Below are positions 19,509 to 28,894 of a stretch of DNA of 45,185 bases, one piece after another. The translations under genes were made by a program, and so were the position numbers. The notes under the pieces were generated by a model. The model ran no database searches. It worked only from the letters and a program-made list of their open reading frames with translations, and had not been told where the DNA came from. The stretch's first letter is position 1; every line of letters starts with the position of its first letter. This stretch comes from Moraxella catarrhalis (lineage in GTDB: Bacteria; Pseudomonadota; Gammaproteobacteria; Pseudomonadales; Moraxellaceae): the NCBI RefSeq assembly GCF_001656295.1, contig NZ_LXHE01000023.1, positions 1-45,185 of the forward strand. Reading direction: 5' to 3'.

Positions 19509-20621
19509 TTAGGCAACTCCCAAACCATGAACCGTGGGTTTTTTGGGCAATGTTTTTGAAAATTCAATCATTTTATCCAACGCATGGCGTGCATCATTCA
19601 TCAAAGACTCAGTCAGCTGAATTTCACCTGTACCATATTTGAGCGCTTGATAAACCCCTTGGACGCCATTCATGGCCATCCAAGGGCAAAATGCACAGCT
19701 TTTGCAAGTTGCACTATTGCCTGCTGTCGGTGCTGCAATGAAAGTTTTTTGTGGTGCGTGCTTTTTCATTTCATGCAAAATCCCCAAATCGGTTGCAACG
19801 ATGAAAGTTTTTTCGGGACGATGAATGGCAGCTTGTAATAGCTTACTGGTAGAACCGACCACATCTCCTTGAGCGACCACGCTGGCAGGGGACTCTGGAT
19901 GCACTAAAGTAATCGCTTCAGGGTGTTCGCTCTTAAGCTGCTCAAGCTCTATTGATTTAAATTCATTATGCACAATGCAAGATCCTTGCCATAAAATCAT
20001 ATCCGCCCCTGTTTTTTGGCGAATGTACTCTCCTAAATGACGATCAGGACCCCAAATGATCTTTTCTCCTTTGGCGTGTAAATGACTGACAATTTCAAGT
20101 GCGACCGAAGAAGTGACCACCCAATCAGCACGCGCTTTGACAGCGGCACTGGTGTTGGCGTAGACAACCACTGTTCTATCAGGGTGTGCATCACAAAATG
20201 CACTAAATTCCTCAATTGGACAACCCAAATCCAACGAACATTCAGCCTGTAAATCAGGCATTAATACTGTTTTGTGCGGACTTAATATTTTGGCACTCTC
20301 ACCCATAAAACGAACGCCTGCGACCAATAAAGTCTTGGCGTCATGTGCCGCCCCAAACTTAGCCATCTCAAGCGAATCCCCAACACAGCCACCTGTCGCC
20401 AATGCCAAATCTTGAATGTCAGGATCAACATAGTAATGTGCAATAATCACCGCATCTTTTTGGATAAGCAGATCCTTAATATTGTGTTGGTATTGGGTCA
20501 GTGCGTCTTTTGGTAGCTCAGGCGGGATCTTTGCCCACGCTTGCTTGATGCGACACGATGTCGTTGGCATATTTGATAAAGGTGCTTCATAATCAAACGC
20601 TTGCTGGGTATTTTTGTGCAT
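19509..20621 (-). CDS. nadA: Quinolinate synthase
   Basis: A cytoplasmic [4Fe-4S] enzyme of about 370 residues that condenses iminoaspartate with dihydroxyacetone phosphate to quinolinate. Visible parts are the [13 protein letters not shown] stretch (about 59-71), [11 protein letters not shown], the [13 protein letters not shown] segment and the C-terminal cluster motif [13 protein letters not shown]. The ATG at 20621 is preceded by AAGGAG at the right distance; an upstream GTG adds one residue. The upstream region carries two copies of a palindrome shared with the divergent nrtR-like gene, so repression by NAD status is likely. It is followed immediately by nadB. Confidence 0.95.
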   Translation of the reverse strand: MHKNTQQAFDYEAPLSNMPTTSCRIKQAWAKIPPELPKDALTQYQHNIKDLLIQKDAVIIAHYYVDPDIQDLALATGGCVGDSLEMAKFGAAHDAKTLLVAGVRFMGESAKILSPHKTVLMPDLQAECSLDLGCPIEEFSAFCDAHPDRTVVVYANTSAAVKARADWVVTSSVALEIVSHLHAKGEKIIWGPDRHLGEYIRQKTGADMILWQGSCIVHNEFKSIELEQLKSEHPEAITLVHPESPASVVAQGDVVGSTSKLLQAAIHRPEKTFIVATDLGILHEMKKHAPQKTFIAAPTAGNSATCKSCAFCPWMAMNGVQGVYQALKYGTGEIQLTESLMNDARHALDKMIEFSKTLPKKPTVHGLGVA

Positions 20622-20665
20622 CACATGCTCCTTTTTGCATCAGCTTAAATGATTACTCAGATGAT

Positions 20666-20685
20666 TTATGCTCATTTTGAGTATT
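20666..20685. promoter_or_regulatory. Operator palindrome 1 (nadA side), probable NrtR-type site
   Basis: TTATGCTCATTTTGAGTATT contains the inverted pair GCTCA/TGAGT. A near-identical copy lies exactly 31 bp further on (three helical turns). It is 45 bp upstream of the nadA start, placed to block nadA transcription. Confidence 0.7.
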
Positions 20686-20688
20686 AAT

Positions 20689-20718
20689 TTGACATATTAT
20701 GCTCATTTTGAGTATAAT
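20689..20718 (+). promoter_or_regulatory. Sigma-70 promoter of the NrtR-like gene, with an operator inside
   Basis: Consensus -35 TTGACA (20689-20694) and -10 TATAAT (20713-20718) with an 18-bp spacer. The second operator palindrome fills most of the spacer. Confidence 0.75.
20697..20716. promoter_or_regulatory. Operator palindrome 2 (within the nrtR-like gene promoter)
   Basis: TTATGCTCATTTTGAGTATA, identical to copy 1 over 19 bases. It lies between the -35 and -10 hexamers of the plus-strand promoter, which suggests autoregulation. Confidence 0.7.
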
Positions 20719-20829
20719 GTAAAGCAGTTTTTGATAGGATATCGCTTTTTAATCAGTCTGGTTATCAAAAGTACATTGAAAATTAGTAAGATTTTTTTTA
20801 AAATGATGATTTTTCAATGACTGTGAATT

Positions 20830-21768
20830 ATGAGCATACATTCATCAACCAATACTCCCCAACAAACTGACGGCTTGGTCGATCTTGTAACGGTTTTGGC
20901 TGCTGTTACTGATCATAAAGCTCGTATCTTAACGGTCAGCGGCGGTGATAAGTTGCCCAGCGGTCAGCTGACACCCATTCATCATTCACTACAAGCTGGT
21001 GTTAAAGACTGGGTACGCACCCAAACCGCTCAGCCAATGGGTTATGTGGAACAGCTGTATACTTTTGTAGATGGTGAGCGTAAAAACGCACAAGGTATGC
21101 CCGTTTTGTATGTCAGCTACCTTGGGTTGGTTAAAGAAGCCACTGCCCACAGCCTAAACCCTGATGCCACTTGGCAAGATTGGTATGATTATTTTCCATG
21201 GGAAGATCGACGCCATAGCAGTGAACCCATTGAGATTTTATCAGGTCTGTATGCTTGGGTGGATGCTGGCAACGATACCCAAGAACGCCAAGAACGGCTA
21301 AGACGGGTTCAATTATGCTGGGGTTTACCACCTTATTCGTGGTCAGAAGAGCAGGTGCTACTACGCTATGAATTATTGTATGAAACAGGATTGGTTGCCG
21401 AATCGCCTTGGCAAAACCCAAATTTTGCTTTTCACCATACTGGTCGTTTTATGCAGCATAGCCATCGCCGTGTACTAGCCACGGCACTCGCCAGATTGCG
21501 TGCCAAGATAAAATACCGCCCTGTTATTTTTGAATTGATGGCAGATGAGTTTACCTTATTTCAGCTTCAAAAAAGCGTCGAAGCATTATCAGGTCAAGAA
21601 CTGCATAAACAAAATTTTCGCAGGCAAGTTCAGCAGCAAAACCTGATAGAAGCCATTGAAGGCAGGTTTGCTCATGAGCGTGGTCGACCTGCACAGCTTT
21701 ACCGATTTAAAGACACGGTACTACTTGAGCGTTTGTTATCTAACACTCGCCTGCCTGTGAGCAAATGA
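20830..21768 (+). CDS. nrtR: NrtR-like transcriptional regulator of NAD synthesis (Nudix-like domain plus winged helix)
   Basis: A 312-residue protein with a degenerate Nudix-hydrolase-like domain at the N-terminus (about 15-160; LVTVLAAVTDHKARILTV, LQAGVKDWVRTQ, GYVEQLYTFVDGER) and a C-terminal winged helix (about 225-300) ending in GRPAQLYRFKD, the hallmark end of the NrtR/NadQ group. Such regulators sense NAD-derived ligands and repress NAD synthesis genes. Position fits exactly: divergent from nadA-nadB, with nadC 36 bp downstream on the same strand, and paired palindromes in the shared promoter. The true Nudix catalytic box is not evident, as expected for a regulator. Whether it is better called NadQ is open. 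Confidence 0.82.
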   Translation: MSIHSSTNTPQQTDGLVDLVTVLAAVTDHKARILTVSGGDKLPSGQLTPIHHSLQAGVKDWVRTQTAQPMGYVEQLYTFVDGERKNAQGMPVLYVSYLGLVKEATAHSLNPDATWQDWYDYFPWEDRRHSSEPIEILSGLYAWVDAGNDTQERQERLRRVQLCWGLPPYSWSEEQVLLRYELLYETGLVAESPWQNPNFAFHHTGRFMQHSHRRVLATALARLRAKIKYRPVIFELMADEFTLFQLQKSVEALSGQELHKQNFRRQVQQQNLIEAIEGRFAHERGRPAQLYRFKDTVLLERLLSNTRLPVSK

Positions 21769-21803
21769 TTTAAGATAATGATTAATAAGATAAGGATAAA
21801 TTC

Positions 21804-22661
21804 ATGAAAACGCCATTATTTGCATTGCCTGATGCCCTACTGATACCCACAGTCCAAGCAGCACTTTTAGAGGATTTGGGGCGGCGTGGTGATGTTACCT
21901 CCGCTGCTGTCATCGCCAAAAATAGCACAGCAAATCTTGCCATCGTCAGCCGTGATACAGGCATTTTGGCAGGCATGGATTTGGCAAGGTTGGCTTTTGA
22001 ATGTATTGATAAAACAATCAACTTTAGCCCAAATGCCTCAGATGGGGATACTATCAAATCAGGTCAAGTGTTGGCTTATGTATCGGGCAATACCCAAGCC
22101 TTATTACAAGCCGAAAGAACAGCACTAAATTTTTTGACACATCTAAGCGGTATCGCCAGCATGACCGCCAAAGCAGTTGCCCAAATATCGCACACACACG
22201 CCAAAATTACCTGCACACGCAAAACCACACCACTTTTAAGAAATCTACAAAAATACGCTGTGCGAGCAGGTGGTGGCTGTAATCATCGAATGGGGCTAGA
22301 TGATGCGATCTTAATTAAGGATAATCACTTGATTTATTCAGGTACGCTTAAACAGACCATCGCCAACGCCAAAGCAGCCGCAGGGCATCTTATCCCCATT
22401 GAAGTTGAAGTGGATACCATCGCACAGCTTGAAGAAGCCTTGGAGGCTGGAGCGGACTTTGTTTTGCTTGATAATATGGATAACGATACCCTAAAGCACG
22501 CCGTATCACTTTGCCAAGGCAGAGCAAAAACAGAGGCATCAGGTGGCATTACCTTTGAACGACTCAAAGCGGTGGCGGATTGCGGTGTTGATTATATTGC
22601 TTTGGGCTATCTCACCCACAGCGTGATTAATCATGATATTGGCTTGGATTTTTTGGATTAA
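21804..22661 (+). CDS. nadC: Nicotinate-nucleotide pyrophosphorylase (quinolinate phosphoribosyltransferase)
   Basis: A 285-residue cytoplasmic enzyme that converts quinolinate and PRPP to nicotinate mononucleotide, the step after NadA. It shows the early LLEDLGRRGDVTSAAVI, AERTALNFLTHLSGIASMT, the PRPP/quinolinate-binding TRKTTPLLRNLQKYAVRAGGGCNHRMGL region, IKDNHL, and the late VDYIALGYLTHSV. The ATG at 21804 follows AAGGA. Downstream of the nrtR-like gene and probably co-transcribed, completing the de novo NAD route within about 5 kb. Confidence 0.96.
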   Translation: MKTPLFALPDALLIPTVQAALLEDLGRRGDVTSAAVIAKNSTANLAIVSRDTGILAGMDLARLAFECIDKTINFSPNASDGDTIKSGQVLAYVSGNTQALLQAERTALNFLTHLSGIASMTAKAVAQISHTHAKITCTRKTTPLLRNLQKYAVRAGGGCNHRMGLDDAILIKDNHLIYSGTLKQTIANAKAAAGHLIPIEVEVDTIAQLEEALEAGADFVLLDNMDNDTLKHAVSLCQGRAKTEASGGITFERLKAVADCGVDYIALGYLTHSVINHDIGLDFLD

Positions 22662-22698
22662 GACAGTAATAACTTTTTAATCCATAATTAAATTATAC

Positions 22699-22721
22699 TA
22701 AAGCACCATTAAGGTGCTTTA
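22699..22721 (+). terminator. Hairpin terminator after nadC
   Basis: Nine-bp stem TAAAGCACC / GGTGCTTTA with a 5-nt loop, 38 bp after the nadC stop. The following T-run is short. Confidence 0.6.
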
Positions 22722-22950
22722 TCTTAAGCATGTTATACAACAGTTATTTAACACTAAGGAGCGTTATATACAAAAAGTACTCATTATTTTAGGTTATGTA
22801 CACCCTGTTATTGCACTTATCTGAACTTACATCATAGCTGATAAATTTATTTAGCTATTTTTAATACCCACCTGACTAATCTTAGGGATATGTTTGAGTA
22901 CCATTTAGGGTAATCCTAGGGGTAATTGACATAAAACAATTACCCTAAAA
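22722..22950. other. Intergenic region between convergent nadC and prfA
   Basis: No gene is evident. Next to the prfA stop is a near-perfect hairpin, TAGGGGTAATTG (22917-22928) against CAATTACCCTA (22937-22947), but it has no T-run on the prfA side. A second AGGGTAAT copy lies at about 22906. Confidence 0.4.
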
Positions 22951-24030
22951 TTACTCTGCTCCAACACTTGCCATCAAATCAGCGTGATGTTCACGCAATA
23001 AGCTGTCTAAAAGCTCAGTCAAATCCCCTTCCATGATGGCATCAAGCTTATATAAAGTTAGGTTAATGCGGTGGTCTGTCATGCGTCCTTGGGGGAAATT
23101 ATAAGTACGAATTCTTTCTGAGCGATCACCTGAACCGACCAAATTGCGTCGCATATCGCTTGTTGCATCAATTTGGGCTTGAACTTTGGCTTGTTGAATG
23201 CGAGCTACCAACATTTTCATGGCTTTTTCTTTATTGGCATGCTGAGAGCGTTCTTGTTGGCATTCAGCCACCACCCCTGTTGGGATATGTGTGATGCGTA
23301 CTGCTGAGTCAGTTGTATTGACATGTTGCCCTCCTGCACCACTTGAGCGATAGGTATCAATACGCAAATCACTTGGGTTAATCTCAACAGTATCATCAAT
23401 CTCAACCTCTGGCATCACCGCAACTGTACACGCCGAGGTATGTACACGCCCTTGAGATTCGGTGGCTGGAACTCGCTGGACACGGTGCGCGCCGCTTTCA
23501 AATTTCAGTTTACCGTACACGCCCACGCCAGAGACTCGGCTGATAATTTCTTTATAGCCGCCATGCTCACCTTCATTGGCAGACAATACCTCCACTTGCC
23601 AGCCTTGGGATTGTGCATATTTTTGATACATTCTAAACAAATCACCCGAAAAAATCGCCGCTTCATCACCGCCCGTGCCTGCACGAATCTCCAAAAATGC
23701 CGTCGCCTTATCATTAGGATCTTTAGGCAGCATCATCACATTGAGCGCCTCCTCGAGCGTCTCAATGTTTGCACGCGCCACCTCAATTTCATCAAGCGCC
23801 ATTTCTTTCATCTCAGGATCGCTCAAAAGCTCATTGGCAGTTTGTAAGTCTGCTTCTGCTTGCACAAAGTCCTTCCAAGCAGCGGTGATCTCAGATAGGT
23901 CGCTATGCTCCATGGATAACTCACGGAACTTTTTGTTATCGCTGATGGTATCAGGATCAGATAAAAGCGCGGTAACCTCTTCAAAACGATCAACCATTTG
24001 ATCCAAGCGGTGGCGTAAAGATTCTTTCAT
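22951..24030 (-). CDS. prfA: Peptide chain release factor 1
   Basis: A 359-residue translation factor that reads UAA and UAG and triggers peptide release. The GGQ loop is in [18 protein letters not shown] (about 226-243). The codon-reading PAT tripeptide (RF1 PxT type, as opposed to SPF of RF2) is in [15 protein letters not shown]. The end region [17 protein letters not shown] is typical. Length matches the family. There is no hemA upstream or prmC downstream, unlike the usual enterobacterial order. Confidence 0.97.
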   Translation of the reverse strand: MKESLRHRLDQMVDRFEEVTALLSDPDTISDNKKFRELSMEHSDLSEITAAWKDFVQAEADLQTANELLSDPEMKEMALDEIEVARANIETLEEALNVMMLPKDPNDKATAFLEIRAGTGGDEAAIFSGDLFRMYQKYAQSQGWQVEVLSANEGEHGGYKEIISRVSGVGVYGKLKFESGAHRVQRVPATESQGRVHTSACTVAVMPEVEIDDTVEINPSDLRIDTYRSSGAGGQHVNTTDSAVRITHIPTGVVAECQQERSQHANKEKAMKMLVARIQQAKVQAQIDATSDMRRNLVGSGDRSERIRTYNFPQGRMTDHRINLTLYKLDAIMEGDLTELLDSLLREHHADLMASVGAE

Positions 24031-24284
24031 AAATTTATTTCAGCTAAATATTTGGTAAATCAGTTATTTTGCCATATTTTTTAGGTTTTTGCACCGTTTT
24101 ATGGGTGTAATTGAGTGGTTATAAAGCTTATTCCTTAAATTTGGTTGTTTCATCATGCTTGATTGTGCTAATCTGTCGCAAATTGTAATCTTTTATCAAG
24201 TAATCTTTGCAGTACTTGTACGTCTTGGCAGGCTTTCATAAAACCCAGTAGCTGCGATGTTTGAAACTTTTTGAGTATGAACTT

Positions 24285-25535
24285 ATGACTGATACAACCC
24301 TAAACCAAAGCCATAAATTGACTTGGCGCTCATTTGGACCTGGTATTTTGATGGCTTCTGCTGCCATCGGCGGCTCACATTTGGTCGCCTCGACACAAGC
24401 AGGTGCTTTATACGGATGGCAGCTTGCGATTATGATCATTCTTGCCAATTTTTTTAAATATCCTTTTTATCGTTTTGGCACAGAATATGCCTACTCAACA
24501 GGTAATAGCCTAGTGGCAGGCTATGCCAAGATCTCACGCGTGTATCTTTGGGCATTTTTTGTCTTGTGTATCATTTCAGGTATCATCAGTACAGGCGCGG
24601 TGGCGCTGCTTTGTGCGGTGATCTTGGGGCAGATTTTACCTTGGGAGCTAAACACGCTTGCGCTCTCAGGCATCGTGATGGTTACTGCATGGGTGCTATT
24701 ATTTGCAGGTCATTATCGCTTTTTGGATGGCTTAACCAAATGGATCATCGCTTCATTGACAGTGGCAACTGTGGCAGCTGTATTTATCGCTGCAGGCAAG
24801 CCTTCTGCCATGGCAGCTGACTTTATTCCTGCCTCACCTTGGAATTTGGCGGCTCTTGGATTTATTGTCGCACTCATGGGCTGGATGCCGGCACCGCTTG
24901 AGTTTTCTGCCGTTACCTCAGTGTGGACTTCCAAGAAAATTCGCACCGATCATACCAGCCGTTTTCAGGGTTTTGTCGATTTTAATGTTGGCTACTTTAC
25001 TTCAGCGATCTTGGCAGTATTATTCTTGGCGCTTGGTGTATTTGTACAATATGGCACAGGCACCGAGATCGCGATGCAAGGCGGTGCTTATGTGCCACAG
25101 CTGATCAATATGTACACCGAAACCATCGGCAGCTGGTCAAAAATGCTGGTCGCTGCGATCGCCTTTTTGTGCATGTATGGCACAGTCATCACCTGTGCTG
25201 ACGGCTATGGTCGTACCAATTCAGAAAGCCTATCGCTGATTTTGACCAACACCACAACCGACACCGAAAAATATGTCGCCAAATGGACTGCATTCACGAT
25301 TGTGGCAGGCTATGGCTTGATCGCATTCTTCTTAGGTCAAATGGCGGCACTGCTCAAATTTGCGATGATCTCAGCATTTGTGACCGCACCGATTTTTGCT
25401 TATTTGAATTACTCTTTGGTCAAAAAAGAAGGTCATCTGAGCACCATCATGAAATGGTATGCGCTGGCAGGCATTGTGTTTTTGACAGGCTTTACCATAC
25501 TGTTTTTATTGCAATTTTTTGGTATGATTGGCTAA
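24285..25535 (+). CDS. NRAMP-related membrane transporter lacking the canonical metal-site motifs
   Basis: An inner-membrane protein of 416 residues with about 11 hydrophobic helices in NRAMP-like order. The N-terminal FGPGILMASAAIGGSHLVASTQAGALYGWQ corresponds to helix 1, but the metal-binding DPGN signature is replaced by IGGSH. The helix 6 region reads LMGWMPAPLEFS in place of the usual MPHN. So substrate may not be Mn2+ or Fe2+; NRAMP-related proteins for other ions are known. I start it at ATG 24285 (MTDTTLNQ); an upstream TTG is possible but weak. It is divergent from prfA and ends at a strong terminator. Not part of the neighbouring catabolic cluster as far as can be seen. Confidence 0.72.
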   Translation: MTDTTLNQSHKLTWRSFGPGILMASAAIGGSHLVASTQAGALYGWQLAIMIILANFFKYPFYRFGTEYAYSTGNSLVAGYAKISRVYLWAFFVLCIISGIISTGAVALLCAVILGQILPWELNTLALSGIVMVTAWVLLFAGHYRFLDGLTKWIIASLTVATVAAVFIAAGKPSAMAADFIPASPWNLAALGFIVALMGWMPAPLEFSAVTSVWTSKKIRTDHTSRFQGFVDFNVGYFTSAILAVLFLALGVFVQYGTGTEIAMQGGAYVPQLINMYTETIGSWSKMLVAAIAFLCMYGTVITCADGYGRTNSESLSLILTNTTTDTEKYVAKWTAFTIVAGYGLIAFFLGQMAALLKFAMISAFVTAPIFAYLNYSLVKKEGHLSTIMKWYALAGIVFLTGFTILFLLQFFGMIG

Positions 25536-25558
25536 ATTTATCTATCTTACCCCAAGCT

Positions 25559-25591
25559 ATCGCCAAGCCAAATTTGCTTGGCGATTTTTTT
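25559..25591 (+). terminator. Rho-independent terminator after the NRAMP-related gene
   Basis: Ten-bp stem ATCGCCAAGC / GCTTGGCGAT with a 7-nt loop and seven T residues following. Confidence 0.9.
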
Positions 25592-25717
25592 ATGATTATG
25601 TAGTTGTTATAGATTGGTTCATGTATTAGCTTATTTTTGATCAGTCATCCGCCAAAAAAGCCAAAAATTTATCAAAATCGGTTGCCAAGCCTTCAAAAAT
25701 ACTGTTTAATATACTTA

Positions 25718-25751
25718 TTCCATATCAAGAACAAATGTTCAGTATAAAGAA
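25718..25751. promoter_or_regulatory. Probable IclR-family operator, site 1 (davT-type gene promoter)
   Basis: A 34-bp site with core GAACAAATGTTC (25729-25740) and outer arms TTCCATATCA and GTATAAAGAA. The same layout recurs at 30438-30471 and 34047-34080. It is 32 bp before the aminotransferase start. Confidence 0.7.
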
Positions 25752-25782
25752 CATATCACCCACTGGAACAAAAGGAAGTCCT

Positions 25783-27045
25783 ATGAGCCAAACCAATCAG
25801 TCTTTACTCACCCGTCGCCAAAACGTGTTACCCACAGGGCTTGGCGTAGCATTCCCCATCTTTGCCGATCATGCCAAAAACAGTGAGATTTGGGATGTCG
25901 AAGGCAAGCGCTACATTGATTTTATCGGTGGCATCTCGGTGCTCAACACAGGGCACAGTCATCCGCGTATCGTCGAAGCTGTCAAGGCTCAACTAGACCG
26001 CTTTTCACACACATCAGCGCAGATTGTCAATTATGAAAGCTATGTTGAGCTGTGCGAAAAATTATGTGAGCTTGCCCCCATTTCTGGCGACAAAAAAGCC
26101 TTTTTATTGACCACAGGTGCTGAAGCGGTTGAAAACGCTGTCAAGGTGGCGCGCGCTAAGACGCGTCGTCATGGTGTGATTGCTTTTCAGGGCGGCTGGC
26201 ATGGGCGCACCTTGCTTGCGATGGGCTTGACTGGTAAAGTCATTCCTTACAAAAAGAATTTTGGTCCCATGCCTGCGTCCATTTATCATGCGCCGTTTCC
26301 TTGTGAAGAAAATCATGTCAGCGAAGAAGAGGCGCTGCATGGGCTTGAGATGATCTTTAAATGTGACATCGATCCTAGTGAAGTGGCAGCCATCATCATT
26401 GAGCCTGTCCAAGGCGAAGGCGGTTTTCATCAGCTAACGCCCAGTTTTGCCAAATCACTGCGTAAGATTTGTGATGAGCATGGCATTGTACTGATTTTTG
26501 ATGAGGTTCAGTGCGGTTTTGCTCGCACAGGCACGCTGTTTTGTGCTGAGCAGCTTGGTGTTGAGCCAGATTTGATGACCTGCGCCAAAGCACTGGCGGG
26601 TGGTTTTCCCATCTCGGCACTGATCGGACGCGCGGACATCATGGATGCGCCGCAAGTCGGCGGCTTGGGCGGCACTTACGCTGGCTCACCGCTTGGCACA
26701 GTGGCAGCACTGGAAGTCATTAAGATCATTAAAGAGGAAAATTTACTAGAAAAAAGTCAAACCATTGGCAATAAAATGTCAGCATTTTTGGAAAATTTAA
26801 ACAGCCCAATGATTCAACATATCCGCCATAAAGGCGCCATGCTTGCCTTTGATATCGTTGATAAACAAGGCAATCCTGATGTCGATCAAACCAACGCCCT
26901 AAAATCTTATGCCTTTGAGCAGGGATTACTGCTGGCATCTTGTGGCACAAACTTCAACACCATCCGCGTGATGATGCCTTTGACCATTCAAGATGAAGTA
27001 TTGGATGAAGCTTTTGAAATCATTGGCAAATTTTTTCAGCGCTAA
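25783..27045 (+). CDS. 4-aminobutyrate / 5-aminovalerate aminotransferase (class III)
   Basis: A 420-residue PLP enzyme that moves the omega-amino group of GABA or 5-aminovalerate to 2-oxoglutarate. It has the FIGGISVLNTGHSHPRI opening, TTGAEAVENAVKVAR (phosphate-binding region), the IIEPVQGEGGF segment, FDEVQCGFARTG with the PLP-contacting Asp, and the Schiff-base Lys in CAKALAGGFP. It starts at ATG 25783, with AAGGAAG upstream; an upstream frame extension overlaps the operator. First gene of the catabolic regulon. GabT and DavT cannot be separated by motif; the glutaryl-CoA genes nearby favour 5-aminovalerate (DavT). Confidence 0.88.
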   Translation: MSQTNQSLLTRRQNVLPTGLGVAFPIFADHAKNSEIWDVEGKRYIDFIGGISVLNTGHSHPRIVEAVKAQLDRFSHTSAQIVNYESYVELCEKLCELAPISGDKKAFLLTTGAEAVENAVKVARAKTRRHGVIAFQGGWHGRTLLAMGLTGKVIPYKKNFGPMPASIYHAPFPCEENHVSEEEALHGLEMIFKCDIDPSEVAAIIIEPVQGEGGFHQLTPSFAKSLRKICDEHGIVLIFDEVQCGFARTGTLFCAEQLGVEPDLMTCAKALAGGFPISALIGRADIMDAPQVGGLGGTYAGSPLGTVAALEVIKIIKEENLLEKSQTIGNKMSAFLENLNSPMIQHIRHKGAMLAFDIVDKQGNPDVDQTNALKSYAFEQGLLLASCGTNFNTIRVMMPLTIQDEVLDEAFEIIGKFFQR

Positions 27046-27062
27046 GCATTGATAGCGATATG

Positions 27063-27132
27063 CCAAACTTACCCAAACTGCAAAGTTTGGTACAAAACAT
27101 CTTGGCATCCAAAATCAGTGATATTTTGGATG
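27063..27132 (+). promoter_or_regulatory. Two hairpins between the aminotransferase and permease genes
   Basis: CCAAACTT (27063-27070) pairs with AAGTTTGG (27083-27090), and CATCCAAAAT (27106-27115) pairs with ATTTTGGATG (27123-27132). Neither has a strong T-run. They could stabilise or partly end the davT message before the permease gene. Confidence 0.45.
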
Positions 27133-27196
27133 TCAGCCATTCAAATAAAAAATCATGGCTTTGGGTGGCTAAATTCACATAAAATAAGGATTTTTT

Positions 27197-28687
27197 ATGG
27201 AAAATCAACATGGTTTAAGTAAATCTTTAAGCACCATTGACATCGTCGCACTCGCTTTTGGTGCGATGATTGGCTGGGGCTGGGTTGTGCTGGCGGGCGG
27301 CTGGGTTAGCTCTGCTGGCGTGCTTGGTGCGGTCGTTGCTTTTTTAATTGGCGGACTTGCGGTGCTACTCATTGGGCTGGCTTATGCTGAATTGGCAGCG
27401 TGTATGCCCATCACAGGTGGCGAGCACACTTATACGCATCGTGCTTTTGGGGTGCATGTCTCTTTCATCTGTTCATGGAGTATTCTATTTGGCTACTTGT
27501 CTGTCGTCGCCTTTGAGGCGGTTGCCCTACCGACTGTGGTTGAATATCTCATTCCTAATTTTAATCAAGGCTATATGTACAACATCGCAGGCTGGGATGT
27601 CTATGCCACCTGGGTGGCGGTTGGGATGCTTGGTTCCATCATTGTTACTTGGCTAAATGTTCGTGGTCTAGAAGTCGCTGCATGGTTCCAAAAACTTGCC
27701 GTTCTAGGGATTCTTTTTGTTGGTATCATGCTGTTTGTTGGGGCACTGCTATTCAATCCTGAAGCCAGATTTGATAATCTTGGCTTACCAAACTTTATCA
27801 ATGGTACAGCAGGCATTATGACGGTGATTATTATGGTGCCGTTTATGTTTGTGGGCTTTGATGTGATTCCACAGGCAGCCGAAGAGATTGACCTTAGCCG
27901 TCCTAAGATTGGTTTGTTTTTGATTGTCTCGCTCATCATGGCGATCATGTGGTACATGGGGATTGCTTGGAGTGTGGGCTACACATTATCCGCCGAACAA
28001 GCTGCCAGCTCAAGCCTAGGTACTGCGGATGCAATGATGAATGCTTGGAATAGCAAATGGGCAGGCGTATTGCTGATTATCGGTGGTGTTTTGGGCATTT
28101 TGTCCAGCTGGAATGCGTTTTTGATTGGCGGCAGCCGCCTGATGTACGCCATGGCGAAATCACATATGTTGCCAGAATTTTTGGGTAAAATTCATCCAAA
28201 ATACGGCACGCCTGCCACAGCAATCATGCTGATTGGTGGTTTGGCGACACTGGCACCATTATTTGGTCGTAAAACGCTTGTGTGGATTGTAGATGCAGGC
28301 GGCGTGGGCATTGTCATTGCTTATACTTGTGTGGCAGCAGCGTTTTTATATTTGCGCTTTAAAGAGCCTGACATGGTGCGACCTTTTAGAGTACCTGCCG
28401 GCAAATTGGTTGGGGTCATCATCTTATTGGTCAGTATCGGTATGATCAGCCTGTATCTGCCTTGGGCACCATCAGCGCTGACACCTGTGGAATGGGTTAT
28501 CTTTGGCGTGTGGTGCTTGATTGGCGCACTCTTATACGGCTATGCTTATAAGAAAAATCCTGGCAAGAGCCAAGCTTTTATGGACGAAGAAATCCGCGCC
28601 ATCAAAGAAGCCAATCAAGTTTGGCTCAAAGAAAATGGTATGCCAAGTCTTGCCATCGAGCGACAAGCCAGTCGCCGCAATCCTTAA
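27197..28687 (+). CDS. APC-family amino acid permease
   Basis: A 496-residue inner-membrane protein with about 12 hydrophobic helices. The N-terminal STIDIVALAFGAMIGWGWVVLAGGWV is the APC helix 1 with its substrate-binding glycines, followed by YAELAACMPITGGEHTYTHRAFG, a standard helix 3 region. The cytosolic C-terminal tail (about 50 residues) is charged. It starts at ATG 27197 with AAGGA upstream, 151 bp after the aminotransferase gene on the same strand. Given its neighbours it probably imports GABA, 5-aminovalerate or a related amine; this is inferred from position only. Confidence 0.85.
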   Translation: MENQHGLSKSLSTIDIVALAFGAMIGWGWVVLAGGWVSSAGVLGAVVAFLIGGLAVLLIGLAYAELAACMPITGGEHTYTHRAFGVHVSFICSWSILFGYLSVVAFEAVALPTVVEYLIPNFNQGYMYNIAGWDVYATWVAVGMLGSIIVTWLNVRGLEVAAWFQKLAVLGILFVGIMLFVGALLFNPEARFDNLGLPNFINGTAGIMTVIIMVPFMFVGFDVIPQAAEEIDLSRPKIGLFLIVSLIMAIMWYMGIAWSVGYTLSAEQAASSSLGTADAMMNAWNSKWAGVLLIIGGVLGILSSWNAFLIGGSRLMYAMAKSHMLPEFLGKIHPKYGTPATAIMLIGGLATLAPLFGRKTLVWIVDAGGVGIVIAYTCVAAAFLYLRFKEPDMVRPFRVPAGKLVGVIILLVSIGMISLYLPWAPSALTPVEWVIFGVWCLIGALLYGYAYKKNPGKSQAFMDEEIRAIKEANQVWLKENGMPSLAIERQASRRNP

Positions 28688-28708
28688 ACAAAATCAGCAT
28701 ATGATTTG

Positions 28709-28736
28709 ACAGCGGCTTTTGTCGCTGTTTTTATTT
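28709..28736 (+). terminator. Terminator after the APC permease
   Basis: Stem ACAGCG / CGCTGT with a short loop, then a T-rich run to 28736. Confidence 0.75.
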
Positions 28737-28842
28737 TAATGAATTAACCCAAAACTCAAAGGTCAAGTTGCAAGGTCGAAATAAGTCAAGCCATAAGGGC
28801 AAATCATTTATGACCAAATTCATTCAGCCAATTAATAACACA

Positions 28843-28872
28843 TAAAAAGCAGCGCCTTTTGCACTGCTTTTA
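28843..28872 (-). terminator. Terminator after the semialdehyde dehydrogenase
   Basis: Arms of AAAAAGCAG / CTGCTTTTA type around a 11-nt loop; on the minus strand the stem is followed by a T-run (CTGCTTTTTATG). Confidence 0.75.
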
Positions 28873-28894
28873 TTGATGAGAGATTTAGTGAAAG

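Noticed and set aside
22917-22947. Hairpin next to the prfA stop as a terminator
   Set aside because: The stem is good but there is no T-run on either side, so I list it only in the intergenic entry.
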